Positions 1-12,837 of a stretch of DNA of 64,000 nucleotides are shown in pieces. Made by a program: the position numbers and the translations under genes. How positions within the stretch are numbered: the stretch's first letter is position 1; each line of letters starts with the position of its first letter. This DNA comes from Aurelia coerulea (taxonomy: Eukaryota; Cnidaria; Scyphozoa; Semaeostomeae; Ulmaridae): the NCBI GenBank assembly GCA_039566865.1, contig CM076961.1, positions 4,409,501-4,473,500 of the forward strand, read 5' to 3'. The notes beneath the pieces are model-generated. The model was not told the origin of the DNA. It did no database searches and saw nothing but the letters and a program-made list of their open reading frames with translations.

Positions 1-423
1 TGGGGAGCGAAAGACAATGGCTACCCCATGGCCAATATCTGAAAACACGAAACATTAAACTGTATACAGTCACACTACGAACATTTATAAATTAAAAGAT
101 ACTATACTAGATTCTGTTTCACACCAGATGCCAGGCACTCCACTCACCCCACCTAACAACAAACGAGCCGCGCCCGCAGCACCAACGTACCCATCGCAAC
201 TGCGAAGAATTTATTGATGCCACGAGCGCAACTCATCCGCCACCGGCCAAGGCAAGCAAAATGCCCGACCTCCGATGCGAAACAGAATTTACAAGGAAAA
301 GAAACACTGACGATAAGGAACTTAAAATTACGTCCCCCTTGCAGGTAGCAGCAGCTAATCATTAGTAGCATCTGTATTAGAATCAATAGAAAACCTTTAA
401 TTACAATAAAGCATCATTTCAAG

Positions 424-1086
424 CAGGGACCGCGCAGTGGTTTCAAAGTGGGGGGGCTGAGAGGCGAGCGAAGCGAGCTAAAATGGGGGACCGGGGGCTT
501 GCCCCCGGAAAATTTTTTGAGACCACGCCCTTGAGAACTTCGGAAAACGCCCCTGTCAAAAGGGACCCTTTCAAAAGAGACTTGCCTCTTTACGTCCATA
601 TTTATATACAGTTCGGTTCAGAAAAGATTTAATTACTATGAAAAGAGACATCCAGCGAAATTAACAACACAGCGTTTCTTCTGAAAAAACTATTACTACT
701 TAAAATCTGTCAGAGCAAACTTTCCGAAGTTGGCGATGCTTAGTTATTTTTAACGAAATCTTTAGCAATTTTCAAGAGGGACATCGTGTCTATTTGTTGT
801 TTATGACAGTTCCATATCGCTAGCTCGGTTGAATCTTGATTGCTTCATGTTTGAACGAAACCATATTTTGAGGCGTCTAGCCATTGAGAAAGATCTCTCA
901 GCAGATGCAGCACATCACGCTTTACGTTATACTAAAGATACCACGGTTGCCCGGTTGACACATAAATTTGTGTATGAGTAGTTTTTCTTCGTTATCATTG
1001 ATTTATTTGAATGAAAAAATTGAAATCTTTGAAAAAAGTGGGAGGCTATAGCCCTCCCCCCTAGCCCAATGGCTGCGCGGTCCCTG
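424..1086. mobile_element. hAT-type MITE with 8-bp target duplication
   Basis: Terminal inverted repeats CAGGGACCGCGCAGTGG and the complement of CCAATGGCTGCGCGGTCCCTG; target duplication ATTTCAAG at 416-423 and 1087-1094. It is 663 bp and encodes no transposase. Confidence 0.85.
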
Positions 1087-1214
1087 ATTTCAAGTAATAG
1101 CGCGTTTGAATGATTTGACAAACCGTACGGTTGCAACGTTGCGTTTACACTTCATAACAAGAAAATCAGCAGTGAACATAAAAGCAGTATAAAGTTCAAG
1201 AAACACTAGCACTA

Positions 1215-1593
1215 CACGTATTTTTTTTGAAAAGAAACTGCCCATAAGAAACTCAACTCTCAGATCGCCAAAAAATTAAGAAACTCCAGTACTGGGAAAA
1301 TATACGTTAAGAAACTATTTATTTTGATAAAGGAAATCCTAGACATAGTTTTACTTTACTTTCACTTGCTTCCTGTATCATATTAATCGTAAGGTACTGG
1401 AGTAATGTCTAAACATTGGAAAGGCTGAAAAAACCTCGTTTTGAAATGTTCACGAGGGCACAGGTAGTGAAAATGAAGATTATCATGGAGCCTTTAAAGA
1501 GACTCGTAAGAAACTCTGAGTACTCAAAGTCTGATTATTTTAAGAAACTTTCAGTATTGACCGAAATTCTTAATCTCTTATAAAAAATACATG
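1215..1593. mobile_element. TA-target MITE, family K1 (CACGTATTTTT)
   Basis: Ends CACGTATTTTTTTT and AAAAAATACATG with flanking TA; about 380 bp. Internally the words AAGAAACT and AGTACT recur. Other copies are listed at 3846, 9150, 48876 and 51926. Confidence 0.75.
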
Positions 1594-1597
1594 TATA

Positions 1598-2204
1598 CAG
1601 GGTGTCCCAAAAATTGTGCCCCGTTTGTCTGAATATTGCAACAAAACGGCAAAAAGATTTTCGCAAAATTTAGCATAATGGTGCTCTTCAGATGTTCAAT
1701 TAAAGTTTGCAACCATCCCCATGAAAATCCGTTGAAAAATGATGGAGCTATCACCTTCAGGATACCAAATTTGCCCGATCACTGAAACTAGCGGTCGGCC
1801 ATTTTGTCTCACTATTTTGCAGCGATAAACAGCTTCATGGATTGAAAATGAAACAGCGGCCTCCAATTTCATAGCTCTCGTGAAAATTCCGATGATCCTC
1901 GGAGAGTTCCACTATTTCTGACCTCACAGCAATTATTTCTTACTTCACGTGAGGATCTTTATCACTGCAAAATAGTAAGACAAAATGGCCAACCGCTGGC
2001 ACATTTGGCACATTTGTCACATCAGGCACATTTGGTCTTCTGAAGGTCATAGCTCCATCCTTTCTCAACGGATTTGTACGGAGATGGTTGCAAACTTTAA
2101 TTGAATATCGAAAGGGTAGCATCACGCAAAAGATATTCGAGAATCTTTTGCCGTCTTGTCGCAATCTTTAGGCAAACGGGGCACAATTTTTTTGGGACAC
2201 CCTG
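1598..2204. mobile_element. TA-target inverted-repeat element (CAGGGTGTCCC)
   Basis: Ends CAGGGTGTCCCAAAAATTGTGCC and its near complement, TA duplication outside, and long imperfect arms. GGGTGTCCC ends recur at 19342, 31015 and 32407 with different interiors. Confidence 0.75.
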
Positions 2205-2222
2205 TACTGTATACTGCTAATA

Positions 2223-2380
2223 TGAAGGTAAGGTTGCGGTTTTTAGCGCCAAGCGTCGCGTCGGGATCACAGACCGTCAGGATCGCAGATCGCAGGCAAC
2301 AACCCTTTGTCATGACGCTCAAGTGGTAGGGTTCTACCTGGGATCGAGCCCTGTCCATCTGAATGTTCTGGCACGTGCGC
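2223..2380 (-). repeat. tRNA-derived SINE A, copy 1
   Basis: Minus-strand tail (TTAGCGCCAAGCG on the plus strand) and a tRNA-like head with the B-box relic GGATCGAGCCC. It is decayed. Confidence 0.6.
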
Positions 2381-2478
2381 CGACAAGTTGATCACTGTCT
2401 TTGCAAGAGAAGATGATGCGGAGAGAAAGAACACAGGAATGACACTTCGGAATAAACATCTGTCATACCAAGATACCA

Positions 2479-3031
2479 AGGGCACCTACCTTGTAGGAAC
2501 TGCAGATATTCCCAGTACTAGGGTAATTGGTGTCCTGTGACCCAGTACACAGAGTATCCCGGTACTGTACCGAGTACTGTACCGTGACCATGACCCAGTA
2601 CACAGAGTCAGTCTTCTCAAGGTCAAGATGACGTATGAATAACTTTGTGGTGTCAAATTCCGGTGTTGATGTAATACGAGATCAAGTGTCATAAGAGTTG
2701 GCCACAGGGAACCAGACAGCGTGATTTTTGATTGGTCAACACTAAATTTGAAAATCCTGATGATATACACAGATTAACAGGCAGTGGCGGACACTTGGGG
2801 GGGCCAGGGGGTGCGATCGCCCCCCCAATGTTGGCTAGAACAAAGGTCTTTTGTTCGAAGACAATAGAAATAAACAATGCTTTTTAACTGAAACAATAGC
2901 TTCGCCCCCCCAATATTTAGCAAAGTGTCCGCCACTGTTAACAGGACTGGGTCACAGGACACCTGTTACTCTGTGTACTGGGTCACGGGTACAGTACTGG
3001 GAATAAACACACTTCTGACAAGGTAGGCGCC
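2479..3031. mobile_element. Inverted-repeat element H, copy 1, with a hAT MITE inside
   Basis: Ends AAGGGCACCTACCTTGTAGG and the complement of AAGGTAGGCGCC. The interior repeats CCCAGTACACAGAGT words. A second copy lies at 55946-56327. Confidence 0.7.
2782..2937. mobile_element. hAT-type MITE nested in element H
   Basis: Inverted ends CAGTGGCGGACACTTGGGGG and its complement; 8-bp target duplication TTAACAGG at 2774-2781 and 2938-2945; 156 bp, G-run rich. Confidence 0.85.
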
Positions 3032-3845
3032 ATTGGTCATACACATGATTTTCCATCACCTTTCTGGGTCATTTGACAATAGTTCAGATTGTATATAGTT
3101 CACACCTCCAAGATGTAATCATCCTAGTATTGAAAGGTTTGACCTCAGTTGACTTACCTTTGGTTTAACTATAGTTTAACTACTGCATTGCAGCTCTAGC
3201 TCTCCATATTTTCAGCTAAGACCAAATTTGACTTCAGTTTATCAAATCAGTATGGTGACGTCATCAAATGAACGATGTTAGCAGTTTTATCACCACTAAA
3301 AAATTTAAGCCAGAAGCATTTGCAATAAAAATCTTAATAAATAAAGCCTATTAGAGAATTCGATTTTGCTTCAGTCTCAAAATATGCTTAAGCTTCAAAA
3401 GAATGTTGTTATAAACACTAAGATTTGACTTATCCCCAGCAATGAATAAACACTTAGTCACAAATTGGATGCAAGGCGTGCTAACGTTTTTGTTAATTTC
3501 CGGCCATCTGTGTACTGATTGGATTTTCAAAACAATAATTTTGCATAGCAAGCTTTTATTAGCGATGTTTGGAGTCTTTGACGCTTGGTTTTGAGTCAAT
3601 CATATGGTTTCGAATCGAAGTTAGATTCGTCATGATTTGTCATCAGACTTGTAGACTTGCCCCAAGTCTGTTTTGTCAACTGTAATAAGTCTACCGGAAA
3701 GTCTCTTTTCCTTTCAATTTTGTTGACGAAATTTCTTTTTGATGAAATAGACTTGGGGCAAGTCTATCAGACCAGACTTGCGACGGGAGCTCCAACTAAA
3801 CTGACCAAAAACGGGGTGTTTCAGGAAAAATGCAACCCAACTTTA

Positions 3846-4220
3846 CACGTATTTTTTTTATAAGAAACTGCTTAACTACTCAACTCTCAGATCGCCAAAA
3901 AATTAAGAAACTCCAGTACTGGGAAAATATAAGCTAAGAAACTATTTATTTTGATAAAGGAAATCCTCGAAATGTTTTTACTTTACTTTCACTTGTTTCC
4001 TGTATCATATTTCTCGTAAGGTACTTGAGTAATGTCTAAACATTGGAAAGGCTTAAAAAACCTTGTTTTGAAATGTTGACGAGGACACAGGTAGTGAACA
4101 TGAATTTTGTTATGGAACCTCTAAGAAACTCGTAAGAAACTTTGAGTACTCAAAATCTGATAATTTTAAGAAACTTCCAGTACTGGCCCAAATTCTTAGT
4201 TTCTTATGAAAAAATACGTG
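3846..4220. mobile_element. K1 MITE, uninterrupted copy
   Basis: TA|CACGTATTTTTTTTATAAG...AAAAAATACGTG|TA; 375 bp, the cleanest reference copy of the family. Subterminal and internal AAGAAACT words next to AGTACT recur on both arms. Confidence 0.85.
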
Positions 4221-4474
4221 TATTCGAGATTCTTGATGAAATAATTAAATTGACGCATACCATCTGCAAGTACATTCTGTCTGCTTTCCAATGATATCCC
4301 GGTTAGGCGTATTAATTGAATTATTGCAGCGACGTTGGCGCGAAGCGCCTGCGAAGCGGCCATGTAGACGCGACAAATTGCCCATCGTGGATTATTTATG
4401 TATGTGGCTCGGCTCTACTACCTTACCCTACGTGTCAATTCAATTCAATCAAAATGTTTGCTTCACTGCTGCAC

Positions 4475-4989
4475 CAGGGTTGCCAACTTGGCTTTTTTTA
4501 AGCCAAATTTCTTGATTTTGGCTTTTTTAAACAATGTTTGGCTTTGGAAAAACCGGTTGGCTTTTTGGCATAATTTTGGCTTTTTTAGCTTGCAGTCAAA
4601 TATTTTTATATTAAGCTTTGAATTCTATTATCTCCAGAGAAAGTTCTTCAGACAGCTCATAGAAGGCCTGAATATATGTGCTTGGTCACCTCATCTTCTA
4701 ATATTTTGGAAATGGTCATTTCATATATCATATGGTGCCCTATGGCGCACTAAAGAGGACAACTGTTTTCTGTCATCTCTGCATCTTCAAAGAATCGTGT
4801 GTTGAGAGAAACAGGCCTCAACAATGAGAGTTTTAATAGAAAATAATTGTAAATAGTTGGCTTTTCTGAATTTTCATTGGCTTTTTTGGCTTTTTATTGG
4901 CACTTTTCAGCAGGAAATAATTTGGCTTATTTTGGCTTTTTTCTGTCCTCCGTTTGGCTTAAAACTTACTCATGCACCTGGCAACCCTG
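4475..4989. mobile_element. hAT-type MITE with a TTGGCTTTTTT word array
   Basis: Ends CAGGGTTGCCA and its complement, 8-bp duplication TGCTGCAC (4467-4474, 4990-4997). GGCTTTTTT recurs about a dozen times along the interior. The open frames across it are by-products. Confidence 0.85.
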
Positions 4990-5462
4990 TGCTGCACTGC
5001 AAACTTCCTGGCTGCAGTTCACGAAGAAGGAAGAAGGGGATTCTTCACGATCTGGTGCGTATCACATCATGTGTTTATTACAAATATGCGAGGATTTCGC
5101 TTTATCCTCTGTCTTGCTTCTACCATTCACAGAATGGATTCTACAGCTTATCTTGTTCAAGACAGGAACATGACGAGGGAGCCTATGATTCCAGGGCGGG
5201 GCCTAGCCAGCTGGAGGTAACCGACTTGCACAAACAAATATATGCTGGTTAGGGATTGATGAAGAAGGAATGCTCAAAACTGACACCGGAGGTTTGCAAC
5301 AAATCATAGGTTTAACGTGTCCAACATCTTAGTATTAAAATATAGTAAAAAGGCACGGTGTGGTTTCATAAAGTTTGAGAATAATATCTCTTCATATTCC
5401 TTTCGAGATCACAACAAACTTCTCAACAACTAAGAAACTAAGATAATTCGACACTTCCGCGT

Positions 5463-5545
5463 CTACGTTCTCGGGGGTAATGTCTTTGCTGGCAGGGGGT
5501 AATGTCTTTGCTGGCAGGGGGTAATGTCTTTACTGACACCGGTTA
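5463..5545 (+). repeat. Three-unit tandem repeat (23 bp)
   Basis: GGGGTAATGTCTTTGCTGGCA is repeated three times, the last unit diverging to TTTACTGACA. The rest of 4998-7150 shows no gene or element that I can support. Confidence 0.75.
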
Positions 5546-7149
5546 TTATTCATACAACAAAAGAATTATTGTCATTTTATTATGAGGGCTACATAGGGTC
5601 AGGCCAAATAACATCTACTTCTAGTGTTTCAAGATTTAGTGCAATGCTATTGTGATACTGATTTGTGCAATTGTTATACTTAATTCAGCAAATAAAATTT
5701 ATTCACATTTGAAATGTAAAGAAAAATGATATCTTCGTCACACCATATGTCGTACAGAATAAAACCTTTACATTTTAGTTTACATTAAATAAAACCTTAT
5801 TCAGTTTTTGTTTTTGTTGCAGGACCAAAGAATTGCCTGTTCTAATTCCTGTAATGAATGCATTCAGGTCTGATTTGCATTCATGCAAAGTAAAACACAG
5901 TGGGCTGGACCATTACAGTTATCCAGACTAAACACTGCACTGCACATTATGAACTTTTTCCATCAAGATTGTTTTTCACTCATGCAAAACCTGTTTTTCT
6001 CCATTTTTGGAATTAGTCATTGAACAATTTGTTGTGATGATACAGCCATTTCATTGTTCATGCTGATGCTCTATGACCGTTTCATTGATGCTCTACTGCC
6101 GTTTCATTATTCCTGCAATGCAGTTGGATGGAGCAAACAATGAACGACAAGGAAAGCTAATTACAAAGAAAGGATCAAAGCCAGTGACTGTGAAGTGCCA
6201 TACATGGCAGTTTAAAAGAATAAAGTTCACAGGAACTTTTGAACTTATGAACATTAACTACAGTACCTGTACCTGATAATTTGCAATTTAGTAATTGAGA
6301 CCAGTATTACTTTTGGCTATAATGGATTTTGTAATTGTGGTAACCTGTCTTGAAATGAGGAAACCGTTGTCATTTTTGGAATGTTTCGATCTCAGAACAT
6401 TGGAGACAGCTCCCTGAGAGGGCATTACAATGTAAAATTTCATTTTTGGCACATAGACATTTTAGCTATTCTAAAAAGTATCTGAATCAAAAGATATTTT
6501 GATACATTTTCTGGAATTTACGAATGTGCACTATAGTGATAGTAGCTCTAACACCATTCAAATCGAGCCTCTTGTATAAAAATGCTTAAAAATGTTCCTC
6601 GATCCCGATCCTTTTGAAGGTCTATTTGCAAGAATTCATTTTTCTCAAAAAATAGGCTATTGTTTCACATAGATTGCGCGCAAGGCAGATCTTTCAATCT
6701 TGCTTGAAGCTGCAGTCACTTAAGGATACTTACAGCTAGTTTAATCACTTCATTGACGTTTTCGTAGGTATAGCTTATTTCAGATGCCGGACAGTGATAG
6801 GACATTTACATAGACGAAAATCTATCTTTATATGATAGTGATAGTATATTTTGTCATTCTTAATAGATGCATCTTGTGCGGGATCTTGTGGCCCTTTTCG
6901 TACCTTAGTGCATCACCTCAAGTGCTTCCATGCGTGTTTGTAGACATGCATAAAATATAGTTTTCTTCGAAATTATTTCATGTTTCGTCAAACAGTGTAG
7001 GAAGTACGAAAATAACTGATTACTCATCAAAAATAATACTTCTATCGCCATAGAAAAATGAAACTAGAAATTACGACGGTTTTAAGATCTTCTCCACATT
7101 TGTCTTGAATTCTTGGCAAAGAAGAAACGCAATCTAATTCTGAAAATAT
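5546..7149. other. No gene seen
   Basis: Only short, compositionally random open frames. No splice-linked coding segment, RNA gene or clear terminal repeats recognised. Confidence 0.5.
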
Positions 7150-7232
7150 TGAACTTATTTTAAAGTCCAACGGTATCCTAGAGTAGAATTATAGCGAAAT
7201 AGATCAAGTTTCTTCGGAGCCGTTCTGTTTAA

Positions 7233-7962
7233 CCCTATCTGGACCGGGCTTTTTTGAGCATCCTCAGGCCGAAGGGGGGCTCCTCAGAACTCTGAATTGA
7301 CAAGGGTTAGAAAGATGAAAATTGGTCATAGTGTGTAACTTAATGTGAAACTTATGAATATCTAATTCATTTTACTCTAATTGTTGTATTTTCGATGACA
7401 TCATCAATTTTCTTTGTTTTAGGCCCAAAACAGTACTCTTGCATATTTAAATGTAAAAGCTTCCTTGAGAGATGTATTATGCTTCTTATAACTTTAATTG
7501 ACAGATAACAAATCAAGGTTTCTGAAAAGCATAATGGTTTGAAAAAATTATGAAATTTATAAACTTATATTTATTACCTAAATTCATTAGATATATGACG
7601 TAATGAATGATGTAATAGAAAAGTAAAACAAAAAATACGATTTTTTCCATATTGTCTTATTAATTTATGGCTGCTCTGAAAATTTCATCCATTTATCTCA
7701 CTTCTGTCAAGAATTATCTTAATTTGAAGTTATAAAGGGTTTGACCGTAAACAAACAAGATATCAAAACTACTCTCTGAAAAAATTGTTATATTTCCAAA
7801 AATACATGACATATCTTGTAGAAATTTTGGTGAAAGATGTGAAAAGGATAGTTAGGGAAAGTCACAAAAAATAATTAGCCTAGAAATTGTCACAAAAAAG
7901 ACACCCAGACAAAACTGGTATGGGGGCTATTTTAGTCCCCCCCCCCCGCGGTCCAGATAGAG
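7233..7962. mobile_element. piggyBac-type MITE (TTAA target)
   Basis: Inverted ends CCCTATCTGGACCG and its near complement with TTAA at 7229-7232 and 7963-7966; 730 bp, no transposase. It is inserted into a foldback of the GTGTAAAATT family (about 7150-8030). Confidence 0.8.
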
Positions 7963-9149
7963 TTAAAGAAATAGGTCATGTCATAGAATTTTACACCAAC
8001 CCTTTAAAGATTGGAAACCTATGCTGATAAGACCGTTATTAAATTTTCATGCTCGTTAGAAACATAAAAGATATACGGAAAGGCATGACATACAGCTGCT
8101 TGAATAATTGAAAATTTGATTACTAAGAAAGTATGGGAACATGACGCCTTTACACGAGTCATTTCAAGTGATTTCATCAGTTAGTCACAATTTTCTTCTA
8201 ATTTCTCAAATCTTTTTAATTGAGTTGTTAACGTGTCTCGAGCTCTACAATTAGTTAACGGATATGGTGTCAAGCAAGTGCGTAAATCTTTAATTGCTTT
8301 TCAAGTCTGTGATACAAGATAAGAAAGGACTAGAAACTACAGGTGTTATGAGATGTGATAGAAGAAGTTATAATACAAATCGCGAGTTAGGCGAAAACGG
8401 TTACGGCGTGTGCCAAATTTTAGAGCCTTAAACCTTTTCCCGCCGGTTAGAGAGGCTCCCGAAGGGTCTTGTTTCTATACATTCATTTGTTCTTATAAGA
8501 AACTAAGGTCCGGGGCTGGTAGGCAGTTTCTTAAAATATTGGGCCATTTTGCTACCAAAAGTTTCTTACATTTTTCTTATATTTTTTATGCCAAAAGTGT
8601 AAAGTTAATTTTGTTTTCTCTAAAGGGCTCCGAAATTACTTAGTTAGATCTCAAAACGAGTAAATAACATGATTTGCACTCAAAATAAAGTCCAAACAGT
8701 TACGTCAAAACAATTTTGACTGCGATAGGAAAATCAAAACTGTAAATTACAAAAGTTCCTTAGCTTTTTAAATCCAGGTAGGGTTGTTTCTTCACTTTTG
8801 AAAATTTGAGCCTACCGTTTCTTATAAGCGGTTTCTTATAAAAAAAATGAGTGTAATCCAAGCTAACCTAAGATTCAATTTTTGCACCTCCAAGACCCTG
8901 TGAATTTTACAAATATTAAATTGTGAATTTTACAAATAGCCGTCCCGAATTTTTAAGCCATTTTCAGAAACAGTTATAACTAAAATTGCCCTTAACGCTG
9001 GAACTGTTTGAGCGATTGTGGTGAAATTAATTTGCATTTCTTAATCGGCTTTTCCACTTCAAAACAGCTTATTCTCCATTAAAAATGTTGGATAATTCAT
9101 GATTGCACAGTTTGGAAAAAGGCAAAATATCCCTTTGATCTTCCCGGTA

Positions 9150-9849
9150 CACGTATTTTATTTATAAGAAACTGCCCATAAGAAACTCAACTCTCAGATC
9201 GCCAAAAAAATAAATAAAACTCCAGCACTGGGAATATTTAAGTTAAAGGGGCTCCGTCGTCAAACAGTAAACAAATCCGTAAACTCGCACGTGTCGGGGA
9301 TTATCCATTGTTCATCCATTGTTCTCTGCAGTTTGTTTGGTGGCTTCACCCAAGCCACCAAAAAGTGACCGTTAAAAATCCACTTATATCCGAGCAATCG
9401 TAGAAGATATGAATGTTTGGTTTGTTCCTTAGTGAAGTACAAGGATTAATGCCCAAACAGCAACTTTCATTTTGAAAAAAATACGAAAATCCTGTGTGAT
9501 ATCACCTTTCAAAAAACTGCAAAAATCATCGTTTTGTTTACATTTTGACGACGGAGCCCCTTTAAGAAACTATTCATTTTGATAATGGAAATCCTTCACA
9601 TATTTCTACTTTACTTTCACTTGTTTCCTGAATCATATTACTCGTAAGGTACTTGAGTAATGTCTAAACATTGGAAAAGCTTAAAAAACATTGTTATGAA
9701 ATTTTCACGAGGGCACAGGTAGTGAACATGAAGATTGTTATGGAACGTCTAAGAAACTCGTAAGAAACTCTGAGTACTCAAAATCTGATAGTTTTAAGAA
9801 ACTTTCAGTACCGGCCCAAATTCTTAGTTTCTTATAAAATAAATACGTG
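9150..9849. mobile_element. K1 MITE interrupted by a TTAA MITE
   Basis: TA|CACGTATTTTATTTATAAG...AAATACGTG|TA. The interior is split by the element at 9247-9561. Confidence 0.8.
9247..9561. mobile_element. TTAA-target MITE, AGGGGCTCC family, copy 1
   Basis: Ends AGGGGCTCCGTCGTCAAA and its complement, TTAA on both sides; 315 bp. A second copy is at 14004-14303. Confidence 0.85.
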
Positions 9850-9925
9850 TAGTTTATAAGAAATTAGGGTAGTTCCACCATGGCTTAAGTACAATGATGT
9901 GGTATTCAGGAACTTTAACGTACTA

Positions 9926-10168
9926 TCATGAGCGATAGCACACCAAGAGTGTGTATCACTGAAAGTCTTATCAGTAGCGAGCCATTTTAACCAACTGTTT
10001 TTGCGCGGATTGAAAATTTCAAAATCATGAAACAGGAATAAGATGGTTCACTACCAAGTAAAAGTAAGGTAAAAGCACTCAAAAACAATTTGTTAAGGTG
10101 GCTTAAGGTGGCTCGTTACAGACAAAACTTTCACAGTAATACACGCTCTTGGTGTCCTATCGCCCATG
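9926..10168. repeat. Inverted-repeat element J
   Basis: Arms CATGAGCGATAGCACACCAAG and its complement at about 10168. Related pieces occur at 47870-48380 and 63815-64000, all with GTAGCGAGCCA/TGGTGGTGAGCC words. Confidence 0.6.
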
Positions 10169-11239
10169 GTACTATATGCCATTTCACAGAGAAAACTCAA
10201 ATTTAGATGCTTTGATTAAAATCAGTGATATCGTTTTTGAGTTACCGGACAATTTTGTTTGAAAGCTATTCTTGAAATACTTGGTGTAATTTTGTTTAAT
10301 TTCAACTTAAAAATAATGACGTAAGTACCCAACCTCGTCCCCAGTGCCTTTTGTCACATTGGGGCCCTGGGGACGAGGTTGATAAGTATAGTCTATGGAG
10401 GCAAACAAATGTCAAATATGTATCACATGCCTCTATAATGTGTGCGTTGTTTCTGGTAAGATTCATGATGTATTTATCATCAGGGCCGTTGATAGTCTGA
10501 CTGCAGACTTTACCTGTCTACTGCGAAGGAGAGCCGATCCTCATAAGCACTCCTTCGCAGTGGAAAGTAAAGTCTGGACGCAGGCTAGGCCGTTGGAAAT
10601 ATCTGAACATGGGGGAGGGGGGGGGGCGCGACACTTCAAGGGCACTTTTCATGACTACGATTAAGCGAAAGGGGCACTTCTTGAAACAAAAAGGACACCT
10701 TCCTGTCATAATTGCATGATCTCGGGGGGCACGCGTCCCAAGTGCCCTTGGTTCCTACGTCTCTGTTTGCCATCCCTTTGTGGCTAATAGTGGACTTGCC
10801 CAAATCGCAACTTGGGCAAGTCCAAGCTAATAGTGGTAAAACGTTATCTAGTTTCTAGCAATGTCCAATGTCTTCAGAATCAGCTTTCAAAAGGGTCATC
10901 AAGAACTCTAGAACGGTACCATCGATGTTCGTAAAGACCATGAAATAAAAACCATTGTTGACCAACAATTCTGCCCGACTACGGGCGGATTTTTGCCAGA
11001 AAAAGGCTGATTTTTTTTTATATCGTTCCAACGTTGGGTGGGGGGCTGCCGCATTCCTAGCCCCCTCCCTCGTACGCTTATGTACGCCTTGACAACAGCC
11101 ATCAGAAGCAACCACCCCCGAAATTCACAGAAGACGAACAACTGTCAGACGACTCATTCACTATCCAGACGATATTCGCTTTCTTGTGTGAAACGGGTAT
11201 ACATGTTACGACACTTATTTACAGCGATCGTCAAGCCTG

Positions 11240-11465
11240 ATTATGCGAGGCGAGCTGGCTCGGTAAACGGGCTGGCTCAGCAAACGAGCCAGCTAACTTC
11301 CATGGTCTATTTCACATAAAATGTCAGTTGCTATTACATGGAAGTGAGCCAGCCCGGTAAGCAAGCGGGCCTGCTTTGATGCAAGCGGGCTGGCTCGTTA
11401 AATGGGCTGGCACGTCTCTTTGTAATCGCATCAAACCGAGCCAGCCCGGAAAGCTGGCTGAAATG
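11240..11465. repeat. Cluster of GAGCCAGC/GCTGGCTC words
   Basis: About ten copies of the 8-mer in both orientations within 230 bp (GCTGGCTCGGTAAACGGGC, GAGCCAGCCCGG and others), able to form several alternative hairpins. Confidence 0.7.
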
Positions 11466-12837
11466 TACAATGGAGCATGCGCAGCTTCCCTTCATCAATG
11501 TGTCACATTTCTTTTCATATATAATACCAATCTAAATTCCATCCAGGCAAAAGATCCAACCCACCTGCCGCGCTAGCCTGCTTCCATATAATCAGACCCT
11601 TTGGAACCACCGACCCATCTTTGCTCCTAAAAACTGAGAAACGAATTGATATACCACTGGTGCTGATGAATATGAAAATTTTCCAGAAAGATTAAAGTCA
11701 ATTTAGTGTGATCTTCTTCTACCGGGCGAATTACAACAATGATAGCAGTGACGTTTTAATTATTAGCAAATTTGAACGAAAATTTGAAATCAGTTTTGAA
11801 AGACTTGAGATGAGAGATTTTTATAAAATCACTAACAATTTCAGAATTTTCAGTTGGTTTTGATAAAACTAAATCCCTGTCTAAGTTGATATGTTACCTG
11901 CAGATAAAACTGAAATTTGAGAAATTCAGAAGAATGGTTTGAAATCTACGGGCAAACAAATGTCAAAACACCCACAGAAAAAAGTACAAACCTTCCTCCG
12001 AACTCGTTTGTTAAACTTTCTTCAGAGTCTGACTCACCCACAGAGTCCAGAAAAAAGTTCAAACCTTCCTCCGAACTCGTTTGTTAAACTTTCTTCATTT
12101 CATCTGGTCATGAAACTCATGAAGCTCATGAAGCTGGCCATGAGTTCATCTGGTCTGGTTATCTCTTCTCGGGAGATTCTAAATTTGAGAAATTCTGAGA
12201 CTGACTTGCTCCTCTACGAATGAAAACGGGCAACGTCCAAAAAGCATTTTCGTTCCATGGATCGATCAACAGTTTGCAACAAATTAGAACATGAGGTCAA
12301 GCAAACTCCCTCTCTGTTTACTTTTAAATGTGGACTACGCTGCACATAGCTTCTAATTTTTCAATTCATTCCAATTTAATATTGTAAATATTCCTTTTTT
12401 ATTTCTTGTAACATTGTAATTAGGTTTGTACCACGGCCCCCTGAACGGCAGCCATTCTTGGTTGATGGTGCCACCGTGTATAAAAAATTCCAAATGAAAT
12501 GAAAAAATTTTAAATTTAAAAATGAATGAAAGTCAAAATATTAAGATTTTTCGTACTCATTGCGTTGTATATTAATAACCCTAAAATGTACAACATTATT
12601 GCTGTTGCCAAAATAACCCAACATTTTCATAGTTTTCTTGCAAAAATTACCAAACCGTCCTCAAACATGTAATCAACAAGCAACGCTTTCCTCTGGCTCA
12701 CATCCGTGGAGCCTTGACTTTGTCTGAACTCTGTATTTAGCCACAGATCAAACCGAAAGTTTGAGCATTTCTGAAGAATGGTTTGAAAGCTACAAGCTAA
12801 CAAAATGTCCAAACATTTCTTATGAAGTCTTTGCTCT

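Noticed and set aside
4398..5252. Three overlapping frames up to 135 codons
   Set aside because: They run through the TTGGCTTTTTT word array of a hAT MITE.
10482..10766. Possible hAT MITE ending CCTACGTCTCTG
   Set aside because: The right end resembles the element at 58537, but no matching left end or 8-bp duplication could be found.
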